64,000 nucleotides of DNA, taken from assembly GCF_003675325.1 (NCBI RefSeq), contig NZ_CP033073.1, positions 682,001-746,000 of the forward strand, in the 5' to 3' direction. Of the stretch, positions 25,351-34,795 are shown piece by piece. The translations under genes were made by a program, and so were the position numbers. Positions within the stretch are counted from its first letter, which is position 1. The number at the start of each line of letters is the position of its first letter. The DNA is from Streptomyces dangxiongensis (GTDB lineage Bacteria; Actinomycetota; Actinomycetes; Streptomycetales; Streptomycetaceae). Below the pieces are notes generated by a model, which had not been told where the DNA came from, did no database searches, and saw only the letters and a list, made by a program, of their open reading frames with translations.

Positions 25351-26241
25351 TCAGCCGAGGTCGAGGGCGTTCAGGACGCGCTCCGCCATCCGCTGCTCGC
25401 CGAGGGCGTTGGGGTGCACCGGCACGATGTTGGTGCCGAAGAGGAGCGGCTCGATCCACCGCGTGCCGACGGCTGCGCACGCGTCGTGGCCCTCGGACGC
25501 CCGGGCGAGATCGATGTAGGTCGTCCCGGTCTCCTCGGCGGCGCGCCGGACGGCGGCGTTGAGGTGGGTCTGGAGGGAACGCAGGTAGGGCACGTCGCCG
25601 GAGGCGATCGGCAGTTTCAGGAAGCAGGACGGGTCGGCGGTGGCGGGGGTGATCCACGGGTAGCCGAGGACGGCGACGCGGGCACCGGGTGCCTTGGCCC
25701 GTACGGCGCGCAGGGCGGTCTTCAGCGCCGGGTAGGTGTTCGCGTCGATCGCTTCCTCGAAGGAGGAGCCGTACTTGTCCTTGCAGGGGCTGCCCGCGCC
25801 CCCGCTGAACACGCCCGCGGTGCCGCAGGCGGTCACGGCGTTGATGAAGGTGCCGTTGTCGTTGCCGCCGATCGTGAGCGTGACGAGGTCGGTGTCGGGG
25901 GTGACGGCGTCGGCCTGCGGGGCGACCCCGGGGTACTGGGCCTCGGTGAAGTCCTTGGTCTGGGCGGCCCCGCACGTGACGTCCGTCAGCCGGGCTCCGG
26001 TACGCGCGGCGACGACGTGCGGGTAGTTGGCGGTGGAGCGCAGACAGAGCAGGTTGGCGGGGTCGACGGGCAGGACGCCGGAGGCTGCGCTGTAACTGTC
26101 GCCGAGCGCCGCATACTTGAGGGGTGCCGTGGCCTGGGCGGAGGTGGGGGCGGCGGTGAGACCGAGGGCCAGCGCGCCGGTGACTGCGAGGGCCGCGGTG
26201 GGGACGCGGCGCAGAGCGGGGCGCAGGGCAGGCAGGGGCAT
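25351..26241 (-). CDS. Secreted SGNH/GDSL lipase or esterase
   Basis: A 296-residue exported hydrolase. Signal peptide: basic RPALRR start, AALAVTGALALGL core, cleavage near TSAQA. Mature enzyme: block I GDSYSAASG with the nucleophile Ser, Gly of block II in CGAAQT, block III IGGNDNG and block V HPNALGE with the catalytic His. Six Cys residues spread through the mature part probably form three disulfides, as in Streptomyces SGNH lipases such as those of S. coelicolor and S. rimosus. The inner ATG at 26241 gives a normal signal peptide. It is divergent from the catalase. Natural substrate (lipid or ester) not determined. Confidence 0.92.
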   Translation of the reverse strand: MPLPALRPALRRVPTAALAVTGALALGLTAAPTSAQATAPLKYAALGDSYSAASGVLPVDPANLLCLRSTANYPHVVAARTGARLTDVTCGAAQTKDFTEAQYPGVAPQADAVTPDTDLVTLTIGGNDNGTFINAVTACGTAGVFSGGAGSPCKDKYGSSFEEAIDANTYPALKTALRAVRAKAPGARVAVLGYPWITPATADPSCFLKLPIASGDVPYLRSLQTHLNAAVRRAAEETGTTYIDLARASEGHDACAAVGTRWIEPLLFGTNIVPVHPNALGEQRMAERVLNALDLG

Positions 26242-26407
26242 GTGCTCTCTCTTCTCGTGGCGGGGAACACGGGGCATGCGGGCTGGGGTGCCCGCACGCG
26301 TGCTGGTGCGCGAGAATACGGCGGCTCGAGCCGGGAGGAGCGCCGACCGTCGGGGCCTGACCGGGCAGGCGTGCGTACGACGACGGCCGTGAGGTATCGA
26401 TCGCGGG

Positions 26408-26435
26408 ATTACCGCGGGTACTACCGATAGGTAAT
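26408..26435. promoter_or_regulatory. Nested inverted repeat between lipase and catalase
   Basis: ATTACC (26408-26413) and GGTAAT (26430-26435) form an outer inverted repeat; TACC-GATA-GGTA (26422-26433) is a second one inside. CGATAGGT recurs inverted at 26491-26498 and CCGCGGGTA is present at both sites (26412, 26499). In a 388-base divergent gap this looks like an operator region for catalase and/or lipase. The regulator is unknown. Confidence 0.45.
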
Positions 26436-26629
26436 GTGCGGGCGCCGGTACGCCGAGTCAACGGCGCTGACCGAACTTCTTGAAACGCTGACCTATCGCC
26501 GCGGGTAGGCCGCCGTGCACGGGAGCCGTACGGGGGGCCGGCACGGGCCCGACCGCGCGCCTACGGGCACTCGGACCCCGGCCACGGTGACGCTTGTCGC
26601 ACCGCCTCCCCGTACCAAGGAGCCCCGAA

Positions 26630-28288
26630 ATGACGGACGCAGCGAAGACGGGTCCCGCCCCCGGAGACGACCGCGGGCCCCTGACCAACCGGCAGGGCCA
26701 TCCCGTCCACGACAACCAGAGCCAGCGCACCGTCGGCGCCCGCGGGCCGGCGACACTGGAGAACTACCAGTTCCTGGAGAAGATCAGCCACTTCGACCGG
26801 GAGCGCATCCCGGAGCGGGTGGTGCACGCGCGCGGCGTCACGGCGTACGGCTTCTTCGAGGCGTACGGTGCCTGGGGGGACGAACCGGTCGGCCGCTACA
26901 CGCGGGCGAAGCTGTTCCAGGAGCGCGGCAGGCGCACGGACGTCGCCGTCCGTTTCTCCACCGTGATCGGCGGCCGTGACTCCTCCGAGGCCGCCCGAGA
27001 CCCCCGGGGCTTCGCCGTCAAGTTCTACACCGAGGACGGCAACTGGGATCTGGTCGGCAACAACCTGGGCGTCTTCTTCATCCGGGACGCCATCAAGTTC
27101 CCCGACGTGATCCACGCCCTGAAGCCGGACCCGGTGGACTTCGAGCAGAAGCCGAACCGGATCTTCGACTTCATGTCGCAGACGCCCGAGGCCATGCACA
27201 TGCTGGTCAACCTGTTCAGCCCGCGCGGTATCCCCGCCGACTACCGCCATATGCAGGGCTTCGGCGTGAACACGTACAAGTGGGTGAACGCCGAGGGCAG
27301 CACCGTCCTCGTCAAGTACCACTGGATGCCGAAGCAGGGCGTGCGCTCGATGACCGAGGCCGACGCCGCCCATGTGCAGGCCGACGGCCTCGGACATGCC
27401 ACGAAGGACCTGTACGAGGCCATCGGGCGGAGCGAGCACCCCGAGTGGGAGCTGCTCGTGCAGATCATGGAGGACGGGGAGCACCCCGAACTGGACTTCG
27501 ATCCGCTGGACGACACCAAGACGTGGCCGGAGCGGGAGTTCCCGCCGAAGCCGGTGGGCCGGATGGTGCTGGACCGGATGCCGGAGAACTTCTTCGCGGA
27601 CAACGAGCAGATCTCCTTCGGCACGGGTGTCCTCGTCGACGGACTCGACTTCTCCGACGACAAGATGCTCGTCGGCCGCACCTTCTCCTACAGCGACACC
27701 CAGCGCTACCGGGTCGGCCCGAACTACCTCCAACTGCCCGTCAACCACGCGAAGAACGCCCAGGTGCGCACCAACCAGCGCGACGGGCAGATGACTTACC
27801 ACGTCGACGGCGGCGGCGAGAACCCCACCGTCAACTACGAGCCGTCGATCCGCGGCGGGCTGCGCGAGGCGGAGTGTCCGGCGCACGACGAGCAGGGCCC
27901 GGAGATCCGCGGCCGGCTCACCCGCAAGCGGATCCCCCGCACCAACGACTACCTCCAGGCAGGCCAGCGGTATCTGCTCATGGAGCAGTGGGAGCGCGAC
28001 GACCTGGTGCGCAACCTGGTGGGCCAGCTCTCGCGGTGCGACCGCCCCGTGCAGGAGCGGATGGTGTGGCACTTCCTGCTGGTGGAGAACGACCTCGGGC
28101 TCCGGATCGGCGAGGGCCTCGGCATCCGCCCGGAGGACGTCGCGGACCTGGAGCCACTGGCCGGCCAGGACCTCACCGAGGACGACAAGGAGCGGCTGGC
28201 GAACCTCGGCAAGAACCCGCCGCGGGACGTGGAGGGCCTGACCATGACGCACTGCGTGCCCGACGAGCGCCATGCCGTGACCCGCTGA
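26630..28288 (+). CDS. Monofunctional heme catalase
   Basis: A 552-residue cytoplasmic catalase converting hydrogen peroxide to water and oxygen. Visible residues: distal His H66 in VVHARG, distal Asn in [10 protein letters not shown] (about N138), and the proximal heme ligand Y354 in [17 protein letters not shown] and the NADPH-area sequences are also conserved. The length is a little above the 480-505 of typical small-subunit catalases because of N- and C-terminal extensions. The ATG at 26630 starts the protein after an AAGGAGCC ribosome site. It has a long upstream region with repeats and converges on an MBL gene with a hairpin between them. Confidence 0.95.
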   Translation: MTDAAKTGPAPGDDRGPLTNRQGHPVHDNQSQRTVGARGPATLENYQFLEKISHFDRERIPERVVHARGVTAYGFFEAYGAWGDEPVGRYTRAKLFQERGRRTDVAVRFSTVIGGRDSSEAARDPRGFAVKFYTEDGNWDLVGNNLGVFFIRDAIKFPDVIHALKPDPVDFEQKPNRIFDFMSQTPEAMHMLVNLFSPRGIPADYRHMQGFGVNTYKWVNAEGSTVLVKYHWMPKQGVRSMTEADAAHVQADGLGHATKDLYEAIGRSEHPEWELLVQIMEDGEHPELDFDPLDDTKTWPEREFPPKPVGRMVLDRMPENFFADNEQISFGTGVLVDGLDFSDDKMLVGRTFSYSDTQRYRVGPNYLQLPVNHAKNAQVRTNQRDGQMTYHVDGGGENPTVNYEPSIRGGLREAECPAHDEQGPEIRGRLTRKRIPRTNDYLQAGQRYLLMEQWERDDLVRNLVGQLSRCDRPVQERMVWHFLLVENDLGLRIGEGLGIRPEDVADLEPLAGQDLTEDDKERLANLGKNPPRDVEGLTMTHCVPDERHAVTR

Positions 28289-28386
28289 GCCCACGCCGAC
28301 AAGTGCCGTCGGGTCCCGCTCGGCTTCGGCCACTGACCCTCGCCGGACCGACGGCCCTCCCGAGCCGTCCCGCGCCCTCCCGTCCG

Positions 28387-28412
28387 GGACCGCTTCCGGG
28401 CGGGAACGGTCC
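28387..28412. terminator. Hairpin between convergent catalase and MBL genes
   Basis: GGACCG and TTCC pair with GGAA and CGGTCC across one bulged C: ten pairs with a short loop, in the 135-base gap between convergent genes. It can serve as a two-way terminator. Confidence 0.55.
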
Positions 28413-28423
28413 GGGGCCGCCGG

Positions 28424-29281
28424 TCAGGTGGCGACGGGGGCCGCTCCGTGCTCGGCGGAGAGGCGGGCACGGCCGCCGTGCGGGCAGTGGACGATGCGGT
28501 CGCCGAGGCCGAGCCGGCCGGCCTCGGCCAGGAAGACGGACAGCGGTGAGCGCATCACCGTGTAGTCCTCGTAGTGCACGGGCAGGACGGCCCGGGGGTC
28601 CAGGCGCCGGGCCAGCTCCGCGCCCTGCGCGCCGTCCATGGTGACCACGAACCCGCCGGGGAGGCGGGTGCCGCCCAGGTGCAGGACGGCCAGGTCGGCG
28701 GCCGGGAAGCGGCGGGTGATCTCGTCCAGGCCGTCGTAGGGCAGCGTGTCGCCGGAAACGTACAGCCGTAGCCTCGTCGGCCCGCCCACGGGTCCGAACT
28801 CGATCATGCTGCCCATCACCGGTGGCAGCAGCCCCCGCAGCACCGGATGCCCGGCGTGCCGTGCGGGCAGTGCCGTGATCGTGGCCCGCGCCCGGCCCTG
28901 CCGGAGGGTGAATCTCTGCCAGGTCCGCAGTCCCGCCGTCCGCTCGAATCCGTGCAGCACTTTCAGCCGGCGTGCGGCATGCGGCGTGCTGATCACCGGA
29001 ACCCCGTGGTCCAGGTGCCGGCGGGCGCGACGGTCCCAGTGGTCCCCGTGCAGGTGCGACAGCACGATCCCGTCGAGGCGGGGCAGGTCCCACGGCTGCA
29101 CGGCGGGCTCGGTCAGGCGCCGGCTCAGCAGCCCGTAGCCGAGGTAGGCGTACTGGCCGCGGTGCAGGAAGTTCGGGTCGGTGAGCAGGGTCAGCGGGCC
29201 GTAGCGCAGCAGCACGGTCGCGTTGCCGACGAAGTGGAGGTCGACCGTGTCGTCGGAGAGGCCTTCCGTGGTTCCGGGCAT
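28424..29281 (-). CDS. MBL-fold metallohydrolase
   Basis: A 285-residue metallo-beta-lactamase-fold hydrolase. Metal ligands: HLHGDHWD (H-x-H-x-D-H), a His in ARHAGHP, Asp in YVSGDT and a final His in VLPVHYEDY. The start, VDLHFVGNATVLLRYG then LLTDPNF, and GLLSRRLTEP resemble the UlaG/NAPE-PLD-type branch, which cleaves lactones or phosphodiesters. The ATG at 29281 begins the recognisable fold. It is divergent from the dehalogenase-like gene, with a 164-base gap. Substrate unknown. Confidence 0.85.
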   Translation of the reverse strand: MPGTTEGLSDDTVDLHFVGNATVLLRYGPLTLLTDPNFLHRGQYAYLGYGLLSRRLTEPAVQPWDLPRLDGIVLSHLHGDHWDRRARRHLDHGVPVISTPHAARRLKVLHGFERTAGLRTWQRFTLRQGRARATITALPARHAGHPVLRGLLPPVMGSMIEFGPVGGPTRLRLYVSGDTLPYDGLDEITRRFPAADLAVLHLGGTRLPGGFVVTMDGAQGAELARRLDPRAVLPVHYEDYTVMRSPLSVFLAEAGRLGLGDRIVHCPHGGRARLSAEHGAAPVAT

Positions 29282-29445
29282 GTGATCAGCCGCCTTCCGT
29301 CCGAGCCGGGGCACGTCCGCGCGGTATCGCGGACGCGCCGGGTTCTTCCGTCGGCGGGCGGGTACCCCTGGCGGGCGGTACCGCTCCGGCCGACCGGTCG
29401 GAGCGGTGGCGCGAGGTGTCGGCGAGGAGAGCGGAGGGGTGGTCC

Positions 29446-30315
29446 GTGTTCGAGGATTTCGAGGTCCGCACGGTACGGACGGACGGCGCGTCGGCGTTCG
29501 TACGCCACGGCGGCGAGGGTCCGCCGGTGGTGCTGCTGCACGGTCATCCGCGCACGTCCGCGACCTGGCACCGGGTCGCCCCGATGCTGGTCCGCAGCGG
29601 TTTCACCGTGGTCTGTCCCGACCTGCGCGGCTACGGCCGCTCGCGTGGCCCGGCGCCCACGGAGGACCACGCCGGGTACTCCAAGCGGGCCGTCGCCGGC
29701 GACGTGGTCGAGGTGATGCGCACGCTCGGCCACGACCGGTTCGCGGTCGCCGGGCACGACCGCGGGGGCGCCGTGGCGCTGCGGCTGACACTCGACCACC
29801 CCGACGCCGTCTCCCGCGTGGCCCTGCTGGACTGCCTCCCGATCAGCGAGCACCTGTCGCCGCTGACGACCGAGTTCGCCACGCAGTGGTGGCACTGGTT
29901 CTTCCTCGCCCAGCCGGACATCCCGGAGCGGGTCATCAACGCCGATCCGGACGGCTGGTACCGCGGCGACCCGCGGATCATGGGGCAGGAGAACCACGAC
30001 GAGTGGCGGGAGGCCACCAGGAACCCCGAGGTGGTGCGGGCGATGCTGGAGGACTACCGGGCGGGGTTGACCGTCGACCTGCGGCACGAGGAGGCCGACC
30101 GTGCCGCCGGAAACCTGATCCGGTGCCCGGCGCTGGTGCTGTGGTCCCTCAGGGACGACCTGGAGGACCTCCACGGGGATCCGTTGCGGATCTGGCGGCG
30201 GTGGGCGGTGGACGTGCGCGGCCACGGCATCGACTCGGGGCACCATATGGCCGAACAGGCGCCCGAGGCGCTCGCGTCCGCGCTGGGCGACTTCTTCTCC
30301 GGACGGACGGCCTGA
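29446..30315 (+). CDS. Alpha/beta hydrolase of the fluoroacetate-dehalogenase group
   Basis: A 289-residue hydrolase with an Asp nucleophile. The catalytic frame matches haloacetate dehalogenases almost residue for residue: HGHPRTSATWH, nucleophile D105-R106 in GHDRGG, D129, the halide-site H150-W151 in WWHWFF, Tyr in EDYRAG and late His in SGHHMAE. However, the second carboxylate-clamp Arg (R108/R114 in studied enzymes) is Ala here (A109), so the natural substrate may not be a halo-acid. The GTG at 29446 follows GGAGGGG and gives numbering close to the characterised enzymes. Alone, with a terminator hairpin behind it. Confidence 0.85.
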   Translation: MFEDFEVRTVRTDGASAFVRHGGEGPPVVLLHGHPRTSATWHRVAPMLVRSGFTVVCPDLRGYGRSRGPAPTEDHAGYSKRAVAGDVVEVMRTLGHDRFAVAGHDRGGAVALRLTLDHPDAVSRVALLDCLPISEHLSPLTTEFATQWWHWFFLAQPDIPERVINADPDGWYRGDPRIMGQENHDEWREATRNPEVVRAMLEDYRAGLTVDLRHEEADRAAGNLIRCPALVLWSLRDDLEDLHGDPLRIWRRWAVDVRGHGIDSGHHMAEQAPEALASALGDFFSGRTA

Positions 30316-30328
30316 CAGACCGCACCAC

Positions 30329-30359
30329 GGCCGGACCGGCGCAACCGCCCGGTCCGGCC
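30329..30359 (+). terminator. Terminator hairpin after dehalogenase-like gene
   Basis: GGCCGGACCGG (30329-30339) pairs with CCGGTCCGGCC (30349-30359) across nine bases, starting 14 bases after the stop codon. Confidence 0.7.
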
Positions 30360-30500
30360 ACCGCGGGTGGCCGCCGCCCACAGATGGCCGAGCGGGCCGC
30401 AGCGGTGGAGCCGGGGAACTGATAGCTGTCGGTAGGGCAGCCGATACGGGGAACCGACCCCCGGGGAACCGGACCCGGAAACCGACCGAGACGAGGAGCG

Positions 30501-31061
30501 ATGGCGACCACCGTGCGCGAGAGCAGAACCGAGACCGCGCCGCCCGGTCTTCAACTGCCGGGAACACTGCTGGGGGTGGGGCTCGGCGGATTCGTCGACG
30601 GCATTCTGCTGCACCAGCTCCTGCAATGGCACCACATGCTCACCAGCACCGATCACGATCACATCGGAGTCAGGTACTACGACCCCGACACCGTCTCCGG
30701 GCTGCGGATGAACACGGTGTGGGACGGCGTCTTCCACACCGTGTGCTGGCTCGCCGTCCTCAGCGGTCTCGCGGTCCTGTACGCCCGGGTGACCACCGGC
30801 CGGCGCCAGGTGTGGGCCTCACGGGTGCTGTGGGGCTGGATCCTGGCCGGCTGGGGCCTGTTCAACCTGGTCGAGGGCATCCTGGATCACCAGATCCTGG
30901 GAATCCACCACGTCCACGGCGGCCCGTACCAGGTCTGGTGGGACGTCGGCTTCCTGGTCCTCGGCGCGCTGCTGCTGGCCGGCGGCTGGCTGCTGCGACG
31001 CGGTGGACGGCCCGTCGATCCGGCGGCCCCCCACGCCGGCCGAGCGGACCGCCCCGTCTGA
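30501..31061 (+). CDS. DUF2243 membrane protein
   Basis: A 186-residue integral membrane protein with four predicted helices: GTLLGVGLGGFVDGILLHQL, VFHTVCWLAVLSGLAVLYA, WILAGWGLFNLVEGILDHQI and VGFLVLGALLLAGGWLL. It is rich in conserved His (LLHQLLQWHHML, DHDHIG, DHQILGIHHVH) typical of DUF2243, suggesting metal or heme handling. The stop overlaps the ATG of a CtaG-like gene by one base (TGATG), a conserved arrangement that points to a shared role in copper or cytochrome oxidase assembly. ATG at 30501 follows ACGAGGAGCG. Confidence 0.88.
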   Translation: MATTVRESRTETAPPGLQLPGTLLGVGLGGFVDGILLHQLLQWHHMLTSTDHDHIGVRYYDPDTVSGLRMNTVWDGVFHTVCWLAVLSGLAVLYARVTTGRRQVWASRVLWGWILAGWGLFNLVEGILDHQILGIHHVHGGPYQVWWDVGFLVLGALLLAGGWLLRRGGRPVDPAAPHAGRADRPV

Positions 31062-31915
31062 TGGACCACGGCACCCTCCACGCGCACCACGGCATCCTCC
31101 ACCCGCATCACCATGAGGGCGGTGGCCCGCTGGAGTCCGTCCTGCCCGCGCTGGCCCTGCTGGTGTGCGCAGGCGGATATCTGCTGCTGGCGCACCGGGT
31201 ACGCCGCCGCAACCCGGTGCGGGGCTGGAGTCCCTGGCGTACCGCCGCTTTCGGCACCGGTCTGGTACTGGTGGCGGCGGCGCTGCTGCCGCCCGTCGCC
31301 GGCCTCGCCCACCGTGACTTCCGCGGCCACATGGCCCAGCACATGCTCATCGGCATGTACGCGCCGCTCGCCCTGGTGCTCGGCGCGCCGGTCACGCTCC
31401 TGCTGCGCGCCCTGCCGGCACCGCGCGCCCGCCGTCTCACCGCGTTCCTGCACAGCGGGCCGGCCCGCCTGCTCGCCCATCCGGCGACCGGTCTGCTGCT
31501 GTCCACGGGCAGCCTCGTGGTCCTGTACTTCACCCCGCTCTACGGCACCGCCTCGGCCCACCCGGCCGGACACTGGCTGCTGCACGCCCACTTCCTGCTG
31601 TCGGGGTGCCTGTTCGCGTACGCCGTCGCCGGCCCCGACCCGGCACCGGCCCGCCCCGGTGTGCGCACCCGGCTGGTGTACCTGGGGTGCGCCATCGCGG
31701 TGCACGCGGTCGTGGCGCAGTTGATGTACGGCGGTTTCTGGGTGGACGTCCGCGCTCCCGTCCCCCAGGTCCAGGGTGGCGCGATGATCATGTACTACGG
31801 CGGTGACATCGCCGAACTGCTCCTGGCGGCGGCCCTCATCGCCACCTGGCGCCCCGAGCGCCGCGTGATGCCACGGCCGCGTTCCGGCCACCCCGTCGAA
31901 GTAGTGGAATATTAA
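31061..31915 (+). CDS. ctaG: Cytochrome c oxidase assembly protein, caa3 CtaG family
   Basis: A 284-residue membrane protein with about seven helices of the caa3_CtaG family, which helps copper insertion into terminal oxidases. A His-rich N-terminus (HGTLHAHHGILHPHHHEGG) could bind copper; HRDFRGHMAQHMLIGM, LLHAHFLLSG and QLMYGGF with the GGDIAELLLA tail are family hallmarks. It is co-translated with the DUF2243 gene upstream. It ends in TAA, rare in this window. The gene symbol follows the family name; no oxidase genes are adjacent. Confidence 0.88.
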   Translation: MDHGTLHAHHGILHPHHHEGGGPLESVLPALALLVCAGGYLLLAHRVRRRNPVRGWSPWRTAAFGTGLVLVAAALLPPVAGLAHRDFRGHMAQHMLIGMYAPLALVLGAPVTLLLRALPAPRARRLTAFLHSGPARLLAHPATGLLLSTGSLVVLYFTPLYGTASAHPAGHWLLHAHFLLSGCLFAYAVAGPDPAPARPGVRTRLVYLGCAIAVHAVVAQLMYGGFWVDVRAPVPQVQGGAMIMYYGGDIAELLLAAALIATWRPERRVMPRPRSGHPVEVVEY

Positions 31916-31955
31916 ACGACTGCGCTCCGTTATCGCCGCGACGAGGAGGTCAGAA

Positions 31956-32313
31956 GTGGAGACGCAAGTGGAGACCACGTACTACGACCACGGCACCGCC
32001 GCCGACCGCTGGGAGCGCGCGGCTGTTCTTCGCCGCCAGGGACTACGCGGGCGCGGCGCGGGTGCTGGCCGGGCTGGTCGAGGAGGCGCCGGAGCAGACC
32101 GGGCCCCGGCTGCTGCTGGCCCGCGCCTACTACCACTCGGCCCAGCTACGGCGTGCGGAGGAGGAGTTGCGGGCCGTCGTGGAGCGGGACCCGGTGGAGC
32201 ACTACGCCCGGCTGATGCTCGGCCGCACGCTGCAGCGGCAGGGCCGGCACGAGGAGGCGGACCGGCACCTGCGGCTCGCCTCGGCGCTCGCGGGCGACTT
32301 CCCGCAGCGGTGA
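31956..32313 (+). pseudogene. TPR-repeat protein gene with a +1 frameshift
   Basis: The N-terminus METQVETTYYDHGTAADRWER and the later part FFAARDYAGAARVLAGLVEE, RAYYHSAQLRRAEEEL, YARLMLGRTLQRQGRHEEAD belong to one streptomycete TPR protein of about 118 residues, but they lie in different frames. A single extra base at about 32017-32025 (GCGCGCGG) is enough to explain it. The ATG follows CGACGAGGAGGTC. TPR repeats mediate protein contacts; the partner is unknown. It follows CtaG closely. The shift may be a sequence error, as in several genes nearby. Confidence 0.75.
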
Positions 32314-32341
32314 GCCGACCGGCCCCGGACGACCGGAGACG

Positions 32342-32416
32342 GAGCCCGGCCAGCCCGATCCGGCAGGGACCGCCGACCGGTGACCGAGCCCGGCCAGCCC
32401 GATCCGGCAGGGACCG
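32342..32416. repeat. 31-base direct repeat, 44-base period
   Basis: A 31-base unit beginning GAGCCCGGCCAGCCCGATCC occurs at 32342-32372 and identically at 32386-32416, in the 220-base gap before the deformylase gene. No mobile-element features are seen. Confidence 0.85.
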
Positions 32417-32534
32417 GGCCCCCGGGCAACCGGAGGCGGAACCCAGCAGCCCGGTCCGGAAGGAGGCGGGCCGGCCGGGTCGGGCGGTGGCGTGTGCCGC
32501 GGGGAGCGGTGCACGGGCATGGCATCCTGACGCG

Positions 32535-33179
32535 ATGGCAGCTCCCCGTGAACACGCGCCCCTCGCCGAGCGGGTCGAAGAACTCCTCGCCGCCGGCGGC
32601 CCCCTGCCCATCGTCGCGGCCGGACAGCCGGTGCTGCGCCGCGGCACCGAGCCGTACGACGGCCAGCTCGGTCCCGCCCTGCTGGCCCGGTTCGTCGAGG
32701 CCCTGCGCGCCACCATGCACGCGGCGCCCGGTGTGGGACTGGCCGCGCCGCAGGTCGGCGTACCGCTGCGGATCGCGGTGATCGAGGATCCGGCGCCGGT
32801 GACCGAGGAGGTCGCCGTGGTCCGGGGCCGGGTGCCGCAGCCGTTCCGGGTCCTGGTCAACCCGGTGTACGAGCCGGCCGGCCCCGCGCGGGCCGCCTTC
32901 TTCGAGGGCTGCCTGAGCGTGCCGGGCTGGCAGGCGGTGGTCGCCCGGCACACCGAGGTCCGGCTGCGCGGCGAGGACGAGCGGGGCCGCGCCTTGGACG
33001 AGGTGTTCACCGGCTGGCCCGCCCGGATCGTCCAGCACGAGACGGACCATCTCGACGGCACGCTGTACCTGGACCGCGCCGAACCACGGTCCCTGTCGAC
33101 CGATGAGGCGGTGGCGGCCCGGTGGGCACAGCCGTCGCCCTCGGCCGCCGCCGCGGCCCTCGGCTTCCGGCTGCCGTAG
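32535..33179 (+). CDS. def: Peptide deformylase
   Basis: A 214-residue metalloenzyme that removes the formyl group from new proteins. The three motifs are intact: GVGLAAPQVG, EGCLSVP (Cys ligand) and QHETDHLDG (HExxH). The N-terminus is about 30 residues longer than in E. coli Def and the C-terminus has an Ala/Pro-rich tail, as in other streptomycete paralogs. No clear ribosome site precedes the ATG at 32535; the choice rests on homology. Streptomycetes carry several def copies, so this is probably an accessory one. Confidence 0.93.
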   Translation: MAAPREHAPLAERVEELLAAGGPLPIVAAGQPVLRRGTEPYDGQLGPALLARFVEALRATMHAAPGVGLAAPQVGVPLRIAVIEDPAPVTEEVAVVRGRVPQPFRVLVNPVYEPAGPARAAFFEGCLSVPGWQAVVARHTEVRLRGEDERGRALDEVFTGWPARIVQHETDHLDGTLYLDRAEPRSLSTDEAVAARWAQPSPSAAAAALGFRLP

Positions 33180-33221
33180 CCGTCGCCGGGGCCTCGGCCT
33201 CCGGCTGCCCCAGCCCGCCGC

Positions 33222-34654
33222 TCAGTTGTCCCGGTACGCCTCGAGCAGCCGCAGCCACACCTCGCTGAGCGTCGGGTAGGACGGGACCGCGTGCCACAGC
33301 CGGCCGAGCGGGACGCGGCCCGCGACCGCGACGGTGGCCGAGTGGATGAGTTCACCGACGCCGGGGCCGACGAAGGTGACTCCCGCGCAGGATCTCGTCC
33401 TCCAGGTCCACGACCATGCGGGCGCGGCCCTTGTAACCCTCGCCGTACAGGCCCGCCCCGGCGACGGAGGAGAACGCGACGTCGACGGCGCGGACGCGGT
33501 GGCCGGCCTGTTCCGCCTCGGCGAGGGAGAGGCCGACCGCGGCGGCCTCGGGGTCGGTGAAGACGACCTGGGGTACGGCGTCGTGGTCGGCGGTGGCCGC
33601 GTGCGCCCCCCCAGGGCTCGTCCAGGAGGGGGCTGCCGGCGGCGCGGGCGGCGATGGCGGCGCCCGCGACCCGCGCCTGGTACTTGCCCTGGTGGGTGAG
33701 GAGGGCGCGGTGGTTGACGTCACCGACCGCGTACAGCCAGTCGGTGCCGGTGACCCGCAGGCTGTCGTCGACGTCCAGCCAGGAGCCGGGTTCCAGGCCG
33801 ACGCTGTCCAGGCCGAGGTCGTCGGTCCCCGGGACGCGGCCGGTGGCGAAGAGGATCTCGTCGGCCTCGACGCGGTCGCCCTCGGAGGTGACGGCGACGA
33901 CGGTGCCGTTCTCGCGGGTGACGGACTCGACGCTGGTACCGGTGCGGATGTCGACGCCCGCCTCGGCGAGCGCGTCGGCGACCAGCTCACCGGCGAAGGG
34001 CTCCATCCGGGGCAGCAGGCCCTTGCCCCGGACCAGCAGGGTGACCCGCGAGCCGAGGGCCTGCCAGGCGGTGGCCATCTCGGTGGCGACGACACCGCCG
34101 CCGACGACGATCAGCCGGCCGGGTGCCGCCTCGGCGCTGGTGGCCTCGCGGCTGGTCCACGGCTCGACCTCGGCGAGTCCCGGCAGGTCGGGCAGCCGGG
34201 CGCGGGTCCCGGTGCACACGGCGACGGCGTGCCGGGCGGTGAGGGTGGTGACCGTGCCGTCGGGTCCGGTGACGGTGACGGTACGGGCTCCGGCCAGGCG
34301 GCCGTGGCCGCGGTACAGGTCGGCGCCCGTGCCCTCCAGCCAGGCGACCTGGCCGTCGTCCTTCCAGTGGGAGGTGTACTCGTCCCGGCGGGCCAGCACG
34401 GCCGGAGTGTCGAGCGGGCCCCGCACGGCCTGGCCGAGCCCGGGCAGGCGGCGGGCGTCGGCCTGGGCGATGACCGGCCTGAGCAGGGCCTTGCTGGGCA
34501 TGCACGCCCAGTAGGAGCACTCGCCGCCGAGCAGTTCGCTCTCCACGACCGCGGTGCTGAGCCCGGCCGCGCGGGTGCGGTCGGCGACGTTCTCGCCCAC
34601 GGGGCCGCCGCCCAGCACCACGACGTCGTAAGCGATGGATTCCGTTTCCGTCAT
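33222..34654 (-). pseudogene. NAD(P)/FAD disulfide oxidoreductase with two +1 frameshifts
   Basis: A pyridine-nucleotide disulfide oxidoreductase of about 477 codons (lipoamide-dehydrogenase/mercuric-reductase-like). It has FAD-binding VVVLGGGPVGENVA, the redox disulfide ECSYWACMPSK, NAD-binding VVGGGVVATEMA, LFATGRVPGTDDLGL and GDVN. The frame shifts by +1 at the seven-C run at 33606-33612 (to AHAATADHDAVPQVVFTDPE) and again at about 33390 (to VTFVGPGVGELIHSATVAVA and LWHAVPSYPTLSEVWL), ending at 33222. Both are extra bases. If real, the dimerisation domain is lost; if sequence errors, the enzyme is complete. Confidence 0.85.
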
Positions 34655-34795
34655 GGGGCCAGTGTGGTGGGTGGGGTGCGCCGCGGCCACAGGGGTACGC
34701 GCGCGGAACACAGGCGTGCACGCGTGGAATAGGCGGACCGGCGGCCGTGTTTCCGCCGTCGGCACACCCCTACACCCGGAAGAGGGAATCACGCC

